Source of the DNA: Asterias rubens
Taxonomy: Eukaryota; Echinodermata; Asteroidea; Forcipulatida; Asteriidae
Direction of reading: 5' to 3'
Assembly (NCBI RefSeq): GCF_902459465.1
Contig: NC_047065.1
Location: forward strand, 7,695,521 to 7,759,520
DNA: 64,000 bases
Both the position numbers and the translations under genes were made by a program. Shown piece after piece: positions 49,267 to 61,600 of this stretch. The notes below the pieces were generated by a model, which saw nothing but the letters and a program-made list of their open reading frames with translations, was not told where the DNA came from and did no database searches. Each line of letters starts with the position of its first letter. The first letter of the stretch is position 1.

Positions 49267-50323
49267 GTAAAGAAATTCCCAGTGGACTTTCCTAAATCCA
49301 TCAAACTCTTCATGAAACATCTACATTCAGGGCATTGTTGACTTAAGCCAGGTCATACTTCCTGCGAATGCGGTACAAATTTTAGTGCCAATGGCGTCAT
49401 GCAATATTTATAGGCACGATATTTTTTCTACTTAATGGCCTGTTTTCCAATTTGTGTTGCCCTAAAATGAATAAAAAAATTGTAATTAAAATTGCCAGAA
49501 AACTATATTAATGCCCACACCATGTAATGCCAAAGCTCGAGAACTGTGTGCAAAACCAATAGGGGAAATTCGTCACTGGCATCCAGGGTCATTATAATAG
49601 ATAAGCCGTTTTTGACTCTCGCCTGAAAAAGCCGAGCGGTCGGGTGCATTTTTGACTCGAGATGTTTATTACTAAATGCAAATTTTGAGAGTAAAATGGT
49701 TATTAACTGGTATCTGCGATGTCTATTTGGCCATAAAAAGGTAATAGTTGACATATTGAGATCATCCTTTATTGGCTCTTTAATCTACCCTGGTAGATGG
49801 GAATACCCGGTGAAAAGCCACCCCTACTCTGGAGTACAAACCATGGGGTATTCTTGAAACGCACAACTGGAACTCCTTGGAATAGGTACCTAGGTAGGGA
49901 CAGTGTGAAAGTGCGCCGGGGTAACTGTTGGGTAGAAAAACTCCTGGGACCTCCCCAGGGCTGTTCTCCATGGGGGAAACAGATGCAGTGTGAAAAAGGC
50001 CAGAAGTATTACTGAGGATTGAAGGCTAAGGTTTAACTATACTTGATACAAATCAGACGTTCACCCTTGCTCTCGATCCGTGGTAAAGTATTTAAAGGGA
50101 GGGAGGATGTACCTTTGGTAATTACTTAAAAAAAAATTAATGACCATAAAAACTTACTTCAAAGGAATTTCATTTAAGAGAGAGGGATTCAAAATTATTC
50201 AAATCTGAGAAATGTTTCTGCATGAAACGTTTCTCAGATTGTGTCTTCCTTCCAATTATGGATTATTCTTCCTGCAAGGACTGGACATAACCACTCCAGA
50301 TTTTCCACTAGCTCTGTAGAGTG

Positions 50324-50658
50324 TGATGGCCGAGTGGCCGAAAAGCATCAAGTTCAATATCTGGTGCTAAGTCACCAGAGTGTGGGTTCGAATCCCGGTC
50401 GTGACACTTGTGTCCTTGAGCAAGATGCTTTACTTTCATTACTTCTCTTCACCAAGTGGTATAATTGGGTACTTGCGAGGGTTGAGGTTGATATTGTGAA
50501 TGAAAATCCTTTGGAGCGATATAAACTGTTGCCCAGGTTGTACACTCCCAAGGGAGCTGAGTAACAAAGAAAAAAAAAAAAAAACCTATGACCAGGGCAC
50601 TATTGATACGGTTATTGTGAAATGCGCTATAAAAGAATAGTTATTATTATCATTATTA
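50324..50658 (+). repeat. tRNA-derived SINE in duplication copy 2
   Basis: Copy of 45519-45853 created by the 4.8-kb duplication, not by a new insertion. The flanks are identical. Confidence 0.8.
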
Positions 50659-51030
50659 AAAAATGCTTTCACCTTCTGAAATTAAGTTTTTTTTTTAAAG
50701 TGTTATAGGCGTGTATATCAACATTTGTAACAGAATTACCAAAGGTATACTTTGCCTTTAAATCAATATTAGAATGGAGGTTGTAGGTATCAAGTGCTTT
50801 GTATACTTTTACATGCTTTGTATAACATTTGTAAGCTCACAAATGCCCAGTGAGCAAAATTGATCAACCACATGTAAAGGTTTGACAACAAATCTTGTCT
50901 TGATTCTTGATTATTTTAATTAAGGTATCCTGTGCTAAGCTGTGTCAAAGCAGGTTTTAGTTTCTCAACTAAATTATAATTTTTGGTTTTTTTTCTCTTT
51001 TTTTTCTCCCTTTTTTTTTTTTTTTTACAG

Positions 51031-51066
51031 AGAATGGAGTATTCTGGAGGTGGGGTCATTCTCTGA
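51031..51066 (+). CDS. EMC4: EMC4 exon 5, duplicate copy
   Basis: An identical acceptor (T tract then tacag) is followed by '[11 protein letters not shown]' and a stop. It could serve as an alternative terminal exon for EMC4 exon 4, with the same protein product, or be unused. Confidence 0.75.
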   Translation, partial: RMEYSGGGVIL

Positions 51067-52042
51067 AAACTGGCAAGAGTTTCATCAAATGTACTCTAAA
51101 GCTTTTTTCGGATATAGTTATTTAAGCAGAGTTGTGTGGGCATAACTTGTCTAATTGATTAAAGGTAGATTTATACTGATATGTTTATAATGGCTTTTCC
51201 TAAAGTTACTTAGAAATATAAATATAACTTAATTGGGTTGTTATTATTATTATTATTATTATTTTTTTTTTTTTTGGGGGGGGGTGGAGAATGGTTTCAT
51301 CCCATTTTTGTTTCCCTTTTTCACAAAATAGTTTTGTAGCTTCAAGGTTGATGCAACGAGTCGGCCAAATGTCTTTGGGCATCTTTATTAGCAAACATTT
51401 TGTTTCGGGTGAAAGTTTAGGACCATCAATTTTGAAAAGTGTTTTGTTTCAATTGTATTTTTTAAATTGTCAAATAGTTTCCTGTGTACACTGAACAAGA
51501 ATCAGTCGATTAGTAATGCCCTTGCTGTTTCAGGTATGTAGGGCTTGTTTAAAACATACGAATGTTCTTGTGTTTGCATCCTCTTGTAAATTGTATTTTG
51601 TATTTGATGTTGTTGTTTTGTGAATGGATGTAATAATTCTGAATAAATCAAGGATATGGGTTGAAAGCTTATTTGTACATGTATGTATCATTGATAACTA
51701 GGTAATTTGTGTGATTAGCCAATGTTACAAATCATTGGCTGAACAATAATAATCAAACAGTATTTATATAGGTCAATATGAATTGGCATTCCTCAAAGCG
51801 CTTAACTTCAAAATGAAAAGCATTACAAGGAAACAAAAACTTATAGGCCAATATTCCCCAATTAAATCCCAAAACAAATAATTATAACATTAGGCCAGAC
51901 CAGCTGTTACCTACACGTAAATTAAAAGAAACCATTAAAAATACTACAAACAACTAAAGGATCTGAAGTGTCCTTATAAATTGCTTAAAAACGTGTGTTG
52001 TAATAAGCGTCAAGTGGACCCTTGTAGGAACAGGGCCTAATT

Positions 52043-52201
52043 AAATGGCTCTGCTTACCGTGTAAGCACAGAACTGGCGCATATTTCACGGGTTATTTGT
52101 CTTCAGCGCGTGCGCACTCAATGTTACTAGGTATTATACGCTGACGCGTAGGTGGGGTGTTGTAATCGTAAGCGCAGAATTTGACGATAAGCAGAGGCTT
52201 G
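52043..52201. repeat. Palindromic MITE, 'ATGGCTCTGCTTACCG' family (duplication copy 2)
   Basis: Same sequence as 47238-47396, carried along by the tandem duplication. Confidence 0.8.
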
Positions 52202-52675
52202 AAACTGGACCCTGGCCTCTTCCTGCAATAAATTTACTGTGCAAAAATAAACTTTTAGTGTAAAAGTAAATTGTACTGTTAAAATTGTTTGGACATCATG
52301 ATATGTTTAAATCAGTAGAAAACCGGAGACATATTTATTTCTCTAATAACTTCACACATAGTCAAACCAAAGTTTTACAGAAAATCAATCGAGTTCTATC
52401 ATGGGAAGATCATCTAACTATTTCTACTTCAATGACCCAACAAAATTTCAAAATAGTAATCTGTGGATGATCAAAATTGGTATGTAGAGGGCGTGCTTCA
52501 AAAACACCGCATGGAATTATTTGTATGGCTCCCAGACTGTGTATCGTGTTCCTCCAAAACACACAATAAAAGGGACCATACTACATTTTGTTTACAACTG
52601 GGTAGTGTGCATGTGGGAACTTTGAATATAGATTTGGTATTGTTGTTAACTAAATTCCAGTAAGCAACTTACAGA

Positions 52676-55600
52676 ATGGTTGAATTTGAGTGTCCACAGA
52701 GTAAAAGGATCTTTGAAAGTTCGCTTTTCACACATAAGAATTCTAGACACACAGCTTGTATCAGAGATCATTTCTTCAATCATGCGGTAAGTCCTCCGTT
52801 GCAAACACTACTGACACTACTGAACAGTGCAATATTTTATAATCTCATACTCCTCACAGAAAACACCTACACTGTCAGTGACAATCTCACTATTCTCAGC
52901 CCTGTAAATGTATTTTAGTCTTCACACATCGGCGTGACATTGTGCTCAAATTCAAAAAGCTGGTGTGATGTGTCTTTTTCCTTTTTTGCCCACTTAACAA
53001 TACAGACAAGGTTTACTTAATTTAGAAAGTACATGATGATCATTTTAGTTGAATTTAAAACAGCCATGGACCGGATGGATGGGAGGCGTAGCAGTAGCAC
53101 AAGGAAAGGAATCAACCAAGCGTTTATCCGAAACATCGAAATAGGAGATTCTTTACTACAAAACTTAGCCCTGTAATTGTATCTTTAAACTAAGTAAAAG
53201 AGTCCAGCCTATTCTCGGTACTTTTATTGTAGTTTCGATGATGGGAAAAGTTTCCGTATGGCGCCACCACTTTTTCATTCGAAATTAAATAATATAGTAT
53301 CTAATTTACCTGATTGATATATCCCTTTTTGTAAAAATGAGTGAAAAAGTGGTGGCGCCATACAGAAAGTTATCCTCGATGATTCCCTTGATCCTCCTGC
53401 TGATGCGTGGAGAACGGTCATCGCAACTACTATTTATGGAGCTTAATATTACAAAACTAAGGCCTACTAAAATTTTAATATTTTAAGGACAATAGAGGCT
53501 AGACGCTTTAATATCATATACACTAAAGTGTAATTGGTACATGTACGCTACACTACAGCCTTTATGGTGGTTTAAAGTGTACATTCTTCTCAAAATGTCT
53601 GTTGACCAAAACTAAGTCAAAATTACTTCATCCATAATAATGTTTTTTTAGCATATTTTGACAATAATATCTGGCATGCAAGCTCCGAGTGAATACTTGT
53701 ATGTATTTGTTCCAAGTAATGTTCAAATGTAAACAAAAAATGCATTGAATCTATACAACACGTACAGCAGCTAGTGAGTATGGTCCAGTTTGAAGGACAT
53801 CGTGAGACTAGGCCAAGTTAGAAGTTAACCGGGAACAATGATTTTAAAATTGATTTCCTTGATAACAGCTGATTGAAACAGTTTCGTGGATGAAGCTTAT
53901 GATATAACTTTATTTTCTTACAACAGGTGGAGATTTTTCTTCCAGGTCTTGCCTCCGAGCCAGATGGCATTAAAGTGGCGAACCCTGATCATCAAATGTA
54001 CTACATCATCAAAAAACTTCCCCTTGTAGAGATAGTCAATGAGGAGTTTATCCAAACATTTCTGAAGACAGGTAAAGAAATTCCCAGTGGACTTTCCTAA
54101 ATCCATCAAACTCTTCATGAAACATCTACATTCAGGGCATTGTTGACTTAAGCCAGGTCATACTTCCTGCGAATGCGGTACAAATTTTAGTGCCAATGGC
54201 GTCATGCAATATTTATAGGCACGATATTTTTTCTACTTAATGGCCTGTTTTCCAATTTGTGTTGCCCTAAAATGAATAAAAAAATTGTAATTAAAATTGC
54301 CAGAAAACTATATTAATGCCCACACCATGTAAGTCAGCCTTTGTACTTGATAAAATGTTCCTACTTTTTTCCAATAACCAAATATCATGCCTGTATTAAT
54401 AGCACACCAACACCAAAGAAAAGGTCATATGGAATTTTCATGAGCCTCAAATGGTAATTCAGGGATGAGATTGTTCAGACTTTTGGCTGAAGTCAGACTT
54501 TTTATGTCGGCCTAGTGAAGAAAAGCTACAAAATATTTTTGTCCACACTTAAAGAAATCCTGCTCTTTGGTCTACTTCTCCAGTGCTTTGGATACTGTTT
54601 CCAAAAGTTCCTTGGAATCTATAAACCCAGGGGTTACCAAACGGTAGAATGGCCATCATTTCAATATACCTTTGAATTTGTATCCAAGTTTCAGACTCTT
54701 TTGGTAGTAATTACTCTCGCCCCTGGTAATTGATGGTTTTGGTTGCGTCTTTTTGCATCGCAGGTAGTTTTTACGGTCTATCCATAGGTCATATTGACAC
54801 ACATAGTGTTGCTGCCATTCTACCAACAGGTGAGTCAAGCAATAGAACAGCGCACGTATTACGTCACTGTTGTTAAATACCCAGCTGTCAGACAAACATG
54901 CCACACCACATACGCGATTACTGCGTCATCGACGCGTCATCTGCACTAGTAGTGCACTTAGTTGCGGGTAAACACAATTTGTACTTTACGCGCACATTAG
55001 TGAAATTTTACACTTTTGTCTGAGATCTGGGTACGTACATGTAGCTTCTGTTATTAGCATTTAATAGTGCAGAATGCTATTAACATAAAAATTCTATTAT
55101 TATGGGCTCTTTGTGACTTGGAAACTTATGCAATATCTTTCCACTTCTTACAACTCTTAGTTTGACGTGGAAGGAAACCAATCAGTATGTTGTATACTGT
55201 TGTCTGAATCCCACTGTATCAGATAGAAAAGATTAGGAGATAATAGACCTTATGCAGTATGCACATGATGTCATTTGAGTAAGGCGCCCTCACTTAGAGG
55301 TCAAAGGAAGGTGGCTCATTGGCCACCTCTTGTGCGCTGTGCTTACAAATATGTGCGTTGCGATGTTACGTAGTGTTTTACCTCTAAGATGGCGGCTTCA
55401 TGACGTCAATGCATTTAAGGTCTATACAGACTGTTGCCATATGGGTTAGACCTACAGTGGCATTTAACTGGTTTGTTATTTACATTTTTTTCATATGTTT
55501 CACTAGTTTTTTCCTAAACCCCTTTTGTCTGGTTTATGTGAAATTTTGTCTGTTTGTTTGTTTGTTTGTTTGCTTAGATGATCTTCCTGTCAAGAAAGTT

Positions 55601-58600
55601 GGGCAAACTCCCACAAGGGCCAGGGATAAAGATGTAAAGGCCAAGCCGGCAATAGCCAAATGTTGGTTTAACATCTATGATAACTAATTGCACAAATCAA
55701 GAAATTATGATTCAGTAACTAGACGACAATATTTATTCAAGTCAATGTGAAATGAACGATTAGCTCGGGGGATTCCAACTCATAACATTGTAATTGCAAG
55801 TCCTGCAGTCTAACCACTGTACCACTGATGCCTTGTTTTACATGATGATTTGCATTTATAATCACATTTCATGTTCACAATGACCACATTGCAAAAGAAT
55901 TTGTACACTTTCTTCAGCTGTTCTTGCCATGTTGTAATCAATCCTTTACATATCAAACAAAATATTCATTGCCTCATTCACTTCTAAGCCATTCTCCATT
56001 TTACTGTTGATTAAAAAAAAACATTTCTAATTTTGTTCAACTCTCAGGTAAATTGATTCTATCGGTCAGCAAAGATTTATACGAGGAGTTGGGCTTGGAA
56101 GGAAAGCCTTGCCAATTTGAAAAACCGAGGAAAGTGACGAAATACAGTAAGTCAAACTTGATAATTTAGAGAATAAGTATGAAAAGCTGTTTATTTTGAA
56201 ATGAAGGTGCAAGATTGGTCTATGAAATGTACTCTGCTATTATGCACTGTCCTAGGGTAAGATAAATAAGCCAAATGCTCGATCGAGGTCCACTTGCCAA
56301 CCTATGATACAATACAATTCATGGGAAAGGTTAAAGGAACACGTTGCCTTGGACGAGTTGGTCTTTGAAAAGCATTTGTAACTGTTTTTTTTATAAAATG
56401 CATATGGGTAGAAAGATGTTGTAAAAGTAGGATACAATGATCCACACAAACATGCCTCGAAAATGCACGGTTTACCTCGTCAACCAACACGGTTGGCCAT
56501 TTATGGGAGTCAAATTTTTGACTCCCATATAAATGGCCGACATTGATAGTTCGCACAGTAAAAGGAAAACCACGCAATTTCGAGGCAAACTTGTGTGGAT
56601 AATGGTATTCTACTTTTAAAACATCTTTCCAACCATATGCATTTTATAAAAAACGGTTACAAATGCTTTTTATAGACCAACTCGCCTGATCCAAGGCAAC
56701 GTGTTCCTTGAAATTTTACAGTAAATGCAATAGTTTGAGATCCGACTCGCTTCGCTTTTGAATTGGTTAACCTTTAATCGCTTTTTATTTAAGATTCTAT
56801 AACCAACTTTATTTACAGTCAATTTCTTGTAACCCCCTGGTATTTAGTATTATTTTATGCTGATGAGATTTTTATAAACTTGATTTATATTTTATGAGAT
56901 TTCATGTATTGTTTGACCATTTGCTGGGAAAGTTACTATGAACCAGTCTTCTAATGCTGTTTGGGTATGAACTACTCAGGTATCTTTATGTCTGAATTTC
57001 AGGAAAATATTTATGCCATTGAGGCATATTTTCTATACTTCTGACAATTTCTGATCTTTTCTAAAAATTTGTTTGCAGATGTTGAAATTAACTTAACTGC
57101 AGAGAGCTTTTGTAAAGGCAAGAAACACTATGAAAGGGTACAGTGGTGTCTGAAAGAGAGGCTGGATATGACCTTCGACATCTTGTTGGCATGGCAACCT
57201 AATGGTAACTGCTTTTTCTAAAATTTCTCATATACTTTTGCAAAGCACAAAATCTTTGGCTTGAGCTGAGTGCAAGCACATTCCTTATTTTTTTGGGCCG
57301 TGCTAGACCACAGTTTTTCTGTCTATACTATAATATCTAAGGGAGTAGGATTTGATACTTTGCATGGTGGAAATACGATATAGAAAGGTTAGCGGTAACA
57401 CCATGTAATGACTATCTCTAATGAGTTGGGGTGGTTCTGAAAAGAACTGTTGGTTTTCAACTCTTTAATATCTAAGTAGAAAAACAATTCCGAGCTTAAA
57501 GTCAAAAGATTCCGCATTTCATGATAACGGACACAAACATGCAGAGAGTGGGACACAGTGAAAGCAGAAACAATACCTCATTACCGTTGCTTCAAGGGAC
57601 TGGGTATAAGGATTGTCCTCCCATTGCATTGGTCAGCACAACTGAGCATTACAGAATAGCGCCTCACACTTTTGCTTTAAATACCCGGCTATCAGACAAA
57701 CGCGCAATCACTGCTTCATCAACCTGCCAAACTGCACTAGTAGTTAAGTTTAATAGTTGCGACTAAACATACAATTTGGATACAAATCGGTGCATTAGTG
57801 AAATTTTACTCTTGTATCTGAGATCAGGGTACTTTGCTTCTATTTTTAGCATTTTTGCAATTGCTATTGTAATGATTACAGTCATTTATTGGTCAGTCCT
57901 ACCTTTAGTTTTCAGGCAATATTCTGTTAAAAACTATAGATATGAATGTGTTGTCACAGGCCACAAGTAGACTTTTTTCCTATTACATGCTCACCCACCT
58001 GCATTGTTCAGCCCACTAAAACATTTCATAAACCCCTTTTTGTCAAACAGTTTTTCCATTTGAATTCTGTTGAAACCTTGCATTAAAGAAAGTTGTCTTG
58101 AAGGTCAGCCAATTTGACACACACACATAGCACCAAGCAAACCCTGCTAAATGTTCTAGAAAATGTTTTACTTTTTCTTTCAGACACTACGAAAAGTCTG
58201 GATCCACTCAGTACATTTTGGAACAATAAGTATGAATGTCATCAAGTTGAACAGAAGCAGCACAGACTCATCATGAGGGACCTGACTATCCCAGTGATTG
58301 ACAGCTCCATGTTCACAACCAGCCCATCCAAATCAAGCAAGGAACATCTGACAACAAATGGGAGTGGTCAGAGAGATGAAGATTGCCAAATAAGGTCATG
58401 TGAGGCCTCAGAAGTTTATGAATGGCTTGGAGCTATTGCCTGTGAATGTAAATGGTAAGTGTTTACTTTTGAGTACAGACGATGTGACCTATGTTTACAT
58501 TCAAACCGCCCTCTGTTGACAAAACACTGTATACGCCATGTTTCGCCGGGCAAAAAGACGCGCAGTCATGGTAAGATTGCATACACTTTCTAGCTGGCTG

Positions 58601-61600
58601 CCAAAACATGAAGGTTTTGCCCGGCAATATGCGCGTGAATCATGTTTGGTTTTCGAGTGACGTTAGAGGTCACATCGTCTACACATGCAGTCACATCAAA
58701 TGAAGGAGTACCTCACCCCTAAGAAACCATATTGGCATCAGGACTCTTGTAATAAAATGGCGCAAACTGCTGCCAAGTTTAAGATAATAGTAGTGACTTC
58801 TTAAATAGCATGCATATCCGTCACTCAGTGATGCTCAAGGCGCTTTAACATTCAGTATTTCCTGCCAGGGATGAGGAACTATGTTTGAATTATGAGACCT
58901 ACTCCTTTTACATAGCACCATGTGAAGGTTTACAGGGTGCTGTGGTGCAATATGCTGCCAATTAAAACCAGGAACACCTTGTCAAATCCCATCTCATTTC
59001 GGTAAGCGCACTTACCCTTGGGGTGTACGTCCCATCCGAAGGATGAAACATCATTGTGTGTTATGATTGTGTGTTATTAATATTCCCTGTATTGCATGTA
59101 TGCATAACGAATTTCCTCCATGGTAGGACCAATAAAAATTGAATTGAATTGAATTGAATCATGTTTAAGTGTCTTGCTTAAGGACACAGGTGTCACAGAC
59201 TCAAACCCATGCTCTGCTGATCAGAAACATCAGAGTTTTAATCCAGTGCTCTTAACCGCTAGGCCATGACACGCCACATTCTTTGTCAAGGCAAGGGCTT
59301 GGTGTGATTATGACAAATAGTCCCTCTTTCATGTATAAACCCTTATTCTCGAAACAAGAAAAAATGTTTGTGATTTGTCCTTATTTCCAGTCACTTTTCA
59401 CTAAGACCTTAATTCTACTTCGACTCATTCGAAGCCTGTGTTGGAAATATTGAAACTTGTAAATCTGATTCAGATTATTCAATTTTGGTATTTTACCCAT
59501 ATACACTGATGTGTGTTAAAACTGTATACTATCCCGAGTTCTGTGAAAAAAATCACAGGCATATTACTCAGGTGGGATTCAAACCCATTGCCTTTTTCAA
59601 TTCTACACTCTACAGCAGTGTCATACCAACTAGACCACTGCTTTTGCCCGGTAGCGCGAGGCAGTTCAAATCCCGTTTTAGCAGCGAGTATTGACTCAGA
59701 TTGTTACTGACGCTACTAGATTCGCAAACAACTCTTATTGTTGATTTGATTCTCAACAAGTGCTTTACCTACTCTGGTGCAGTTCTGACCATGATTTCAT
59801 TTTTACTTGTGCCACATTTAAAACTAAGATCTCATCAAGCTTTTTGAATGATGCCTCTGGACAATTTGACTGATCCTAGCATCCATTTCATTCGCACCAG
59901 AGAGATTTGGAGCAAATCTAGGTTGACCCAAATAAATTTTAGTTTCAAAACATTTACAAAGGTTTGGCTTATGATAAGATTGGCGTCTGAAACCAAGATG
60001 CTCGAGAGTCGCTCTGAACGACTGCACCAGGCAATCTTCTTACTTCCATTGCGCTTAGCAGTCCTAACTGTTTTGAAACGTCAAACTTTTATGTACTCAA
60101 TTCAGAATTTGGTTCGACGCTGCTCTGGAGGGCCTATCTGAAATGGGTATAACATTGCCTGGAAAAAATGGCACTTTCTGTTTAAAAGTGAAGACGACCC
60201 AAAATGTTAGAGAGATTTTTCAAGCTGAGAACTGCTTGAGAGGATGCATTTGAAAACTCTTCTCATCTATTTTGTTTATGTCTGAGCAAATTATCAAGTT
60301 TTGAGTTTTGTCAGGAAGTGCCTGGTTTGGGAATTAGGTGCACAAAAACTTTAACTTCTTTAATTGTGTTATTCAGTTCAGATTCTTGCGATGGTTTTGT
60401 GTCAAACTACGTGTGTCCTACCCCATCTCAGAAAGTGGCTGGTGCTCTTTGTCAAAGATGGACTGGTTTCATTACACCAGATACAATACTCAATATGCTG
60501 GATGCACTCAGGTGAGTTCTTTCATTACATCAGATACAATACTCAATATGACGGATGCACTCAGGTGAGTTCTAGTGCGTTCATTCATTACATCAGAAAC
60601 AATACTCAAAATGCCGGATGCACTAAGTTGAGTTCTAGTGAGTTCTTTCATTACATCATCTACAATACTCAAAATGCTGGATGCACTCAGGTAAGTTCTA
60701 GTGAGTTCTTTCATTACATTAGATACAATACTCAATATGCGGGATGCACTCAGGTGAGTTCTAGTGAGTTCTTTCATTACATCAGATACAATACTCAAAA
60801 TGCTGGATGCACTCGGGTAAGTTCTAGTGAGTTCTTTCATTACATTAGATACAATACTCAATATGCTGGATGCACTCAGGTGAGTTCTAGTGAGTTCTTT
60901 CATTACATCAGATACAATACTCAATATGCTGGATGCACTCAGGTGAGTTCTAGTGAGTTCTTTCATTACATCAGATACAATACTCAATATGCTGGATGCA
61001 CTCAGGTGGGTTCTAGTGAGTTCTTTCATTACATTAGATACAATATTCAATATGCTGTTTGCACTCAGGTGAGTTCTAGTGAGTTATTTCATTACACCAG
61101 ATACAATACTCAATATGCGGGATGCACTCAGGTAAGTTCTAGTGAGTTCTTTCATTACATCAGATACAATACTCAATATGCTGGATGCACTCAGGTGAGT
61201 TCTAGTGAGTTCTTTCATTACATCAGATACAATACTCAATATGCTGGATGCACTCAGGTGGGTTCTAGTGAGTTCTTTCATTACATTAGATACAATATTC
61301 AATATGCTGTTTGCACTCAGTTGAGTTCTAGTGAGTTATTTCATTACACCAGATACAATACTCAATATGCTGGATGCACTCAGGTGAGTTCTAGTGAGTT
61401 CCTCCTTTACATTAGATACAATACTCAATATAAACGATGCAATGGGTCATCAAAGTTGTGAGAGAATAATGTGAGAACACATGATGCTTTAGATGCATTA
61501 GATACAATATTCAATATGCTGTTTGCACTCAGGTGAGTTCTAGTGAGTTATTTCATTACACCAGATACAATACTCAATATGCGGGATGCACTCAGGTAAG

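Larger units (their letters stand above)
44721..54330 (+). repeat. 4805-bp direct tandem duplication spanning EMC4 exon 5 and RPP40 exons 1-2
   Basis: Copy 1 is 44721-49525 and copy 2 is 49526-54330. Every landmark is repeated with an offset of exactly 4805 bp. By eye only a few differences exist (for example 'ccatagctcg'/'ccaaagctcg', 'tattattaaa'/'tattactaaa', 'taggtggg'/'tagatggg', and length changes in an ATT/T tract). The junctions show at most 1-2 bp of microhomology and no repeat element at both ends. A very recent event, or an assembly duplication of two haplotypes. Confidence 0.95.

Noticed and set aside
55578..55664. Exon-like stretch after 'tttgcttag' ('DDLPVKKVGQTPTRARDKDV')
   Set aside because: RPP40 exons 3 and 4 join in phase without it and reproduce the family's 'LPTGKLILS'. 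No proper donor follows and including it would break the frame.
60364..61461. 365-codon frame with a 21-residue repeat (…SSSEFFHYIRYNTQYAGCTQV…) and its antisense counterparts
   Set aside because: The frame is a by-product of a 63-bp tandem repeat lacking stops. It is out of frame with RPP40, whose own frame meets TGA directly after the exon 7 donor.
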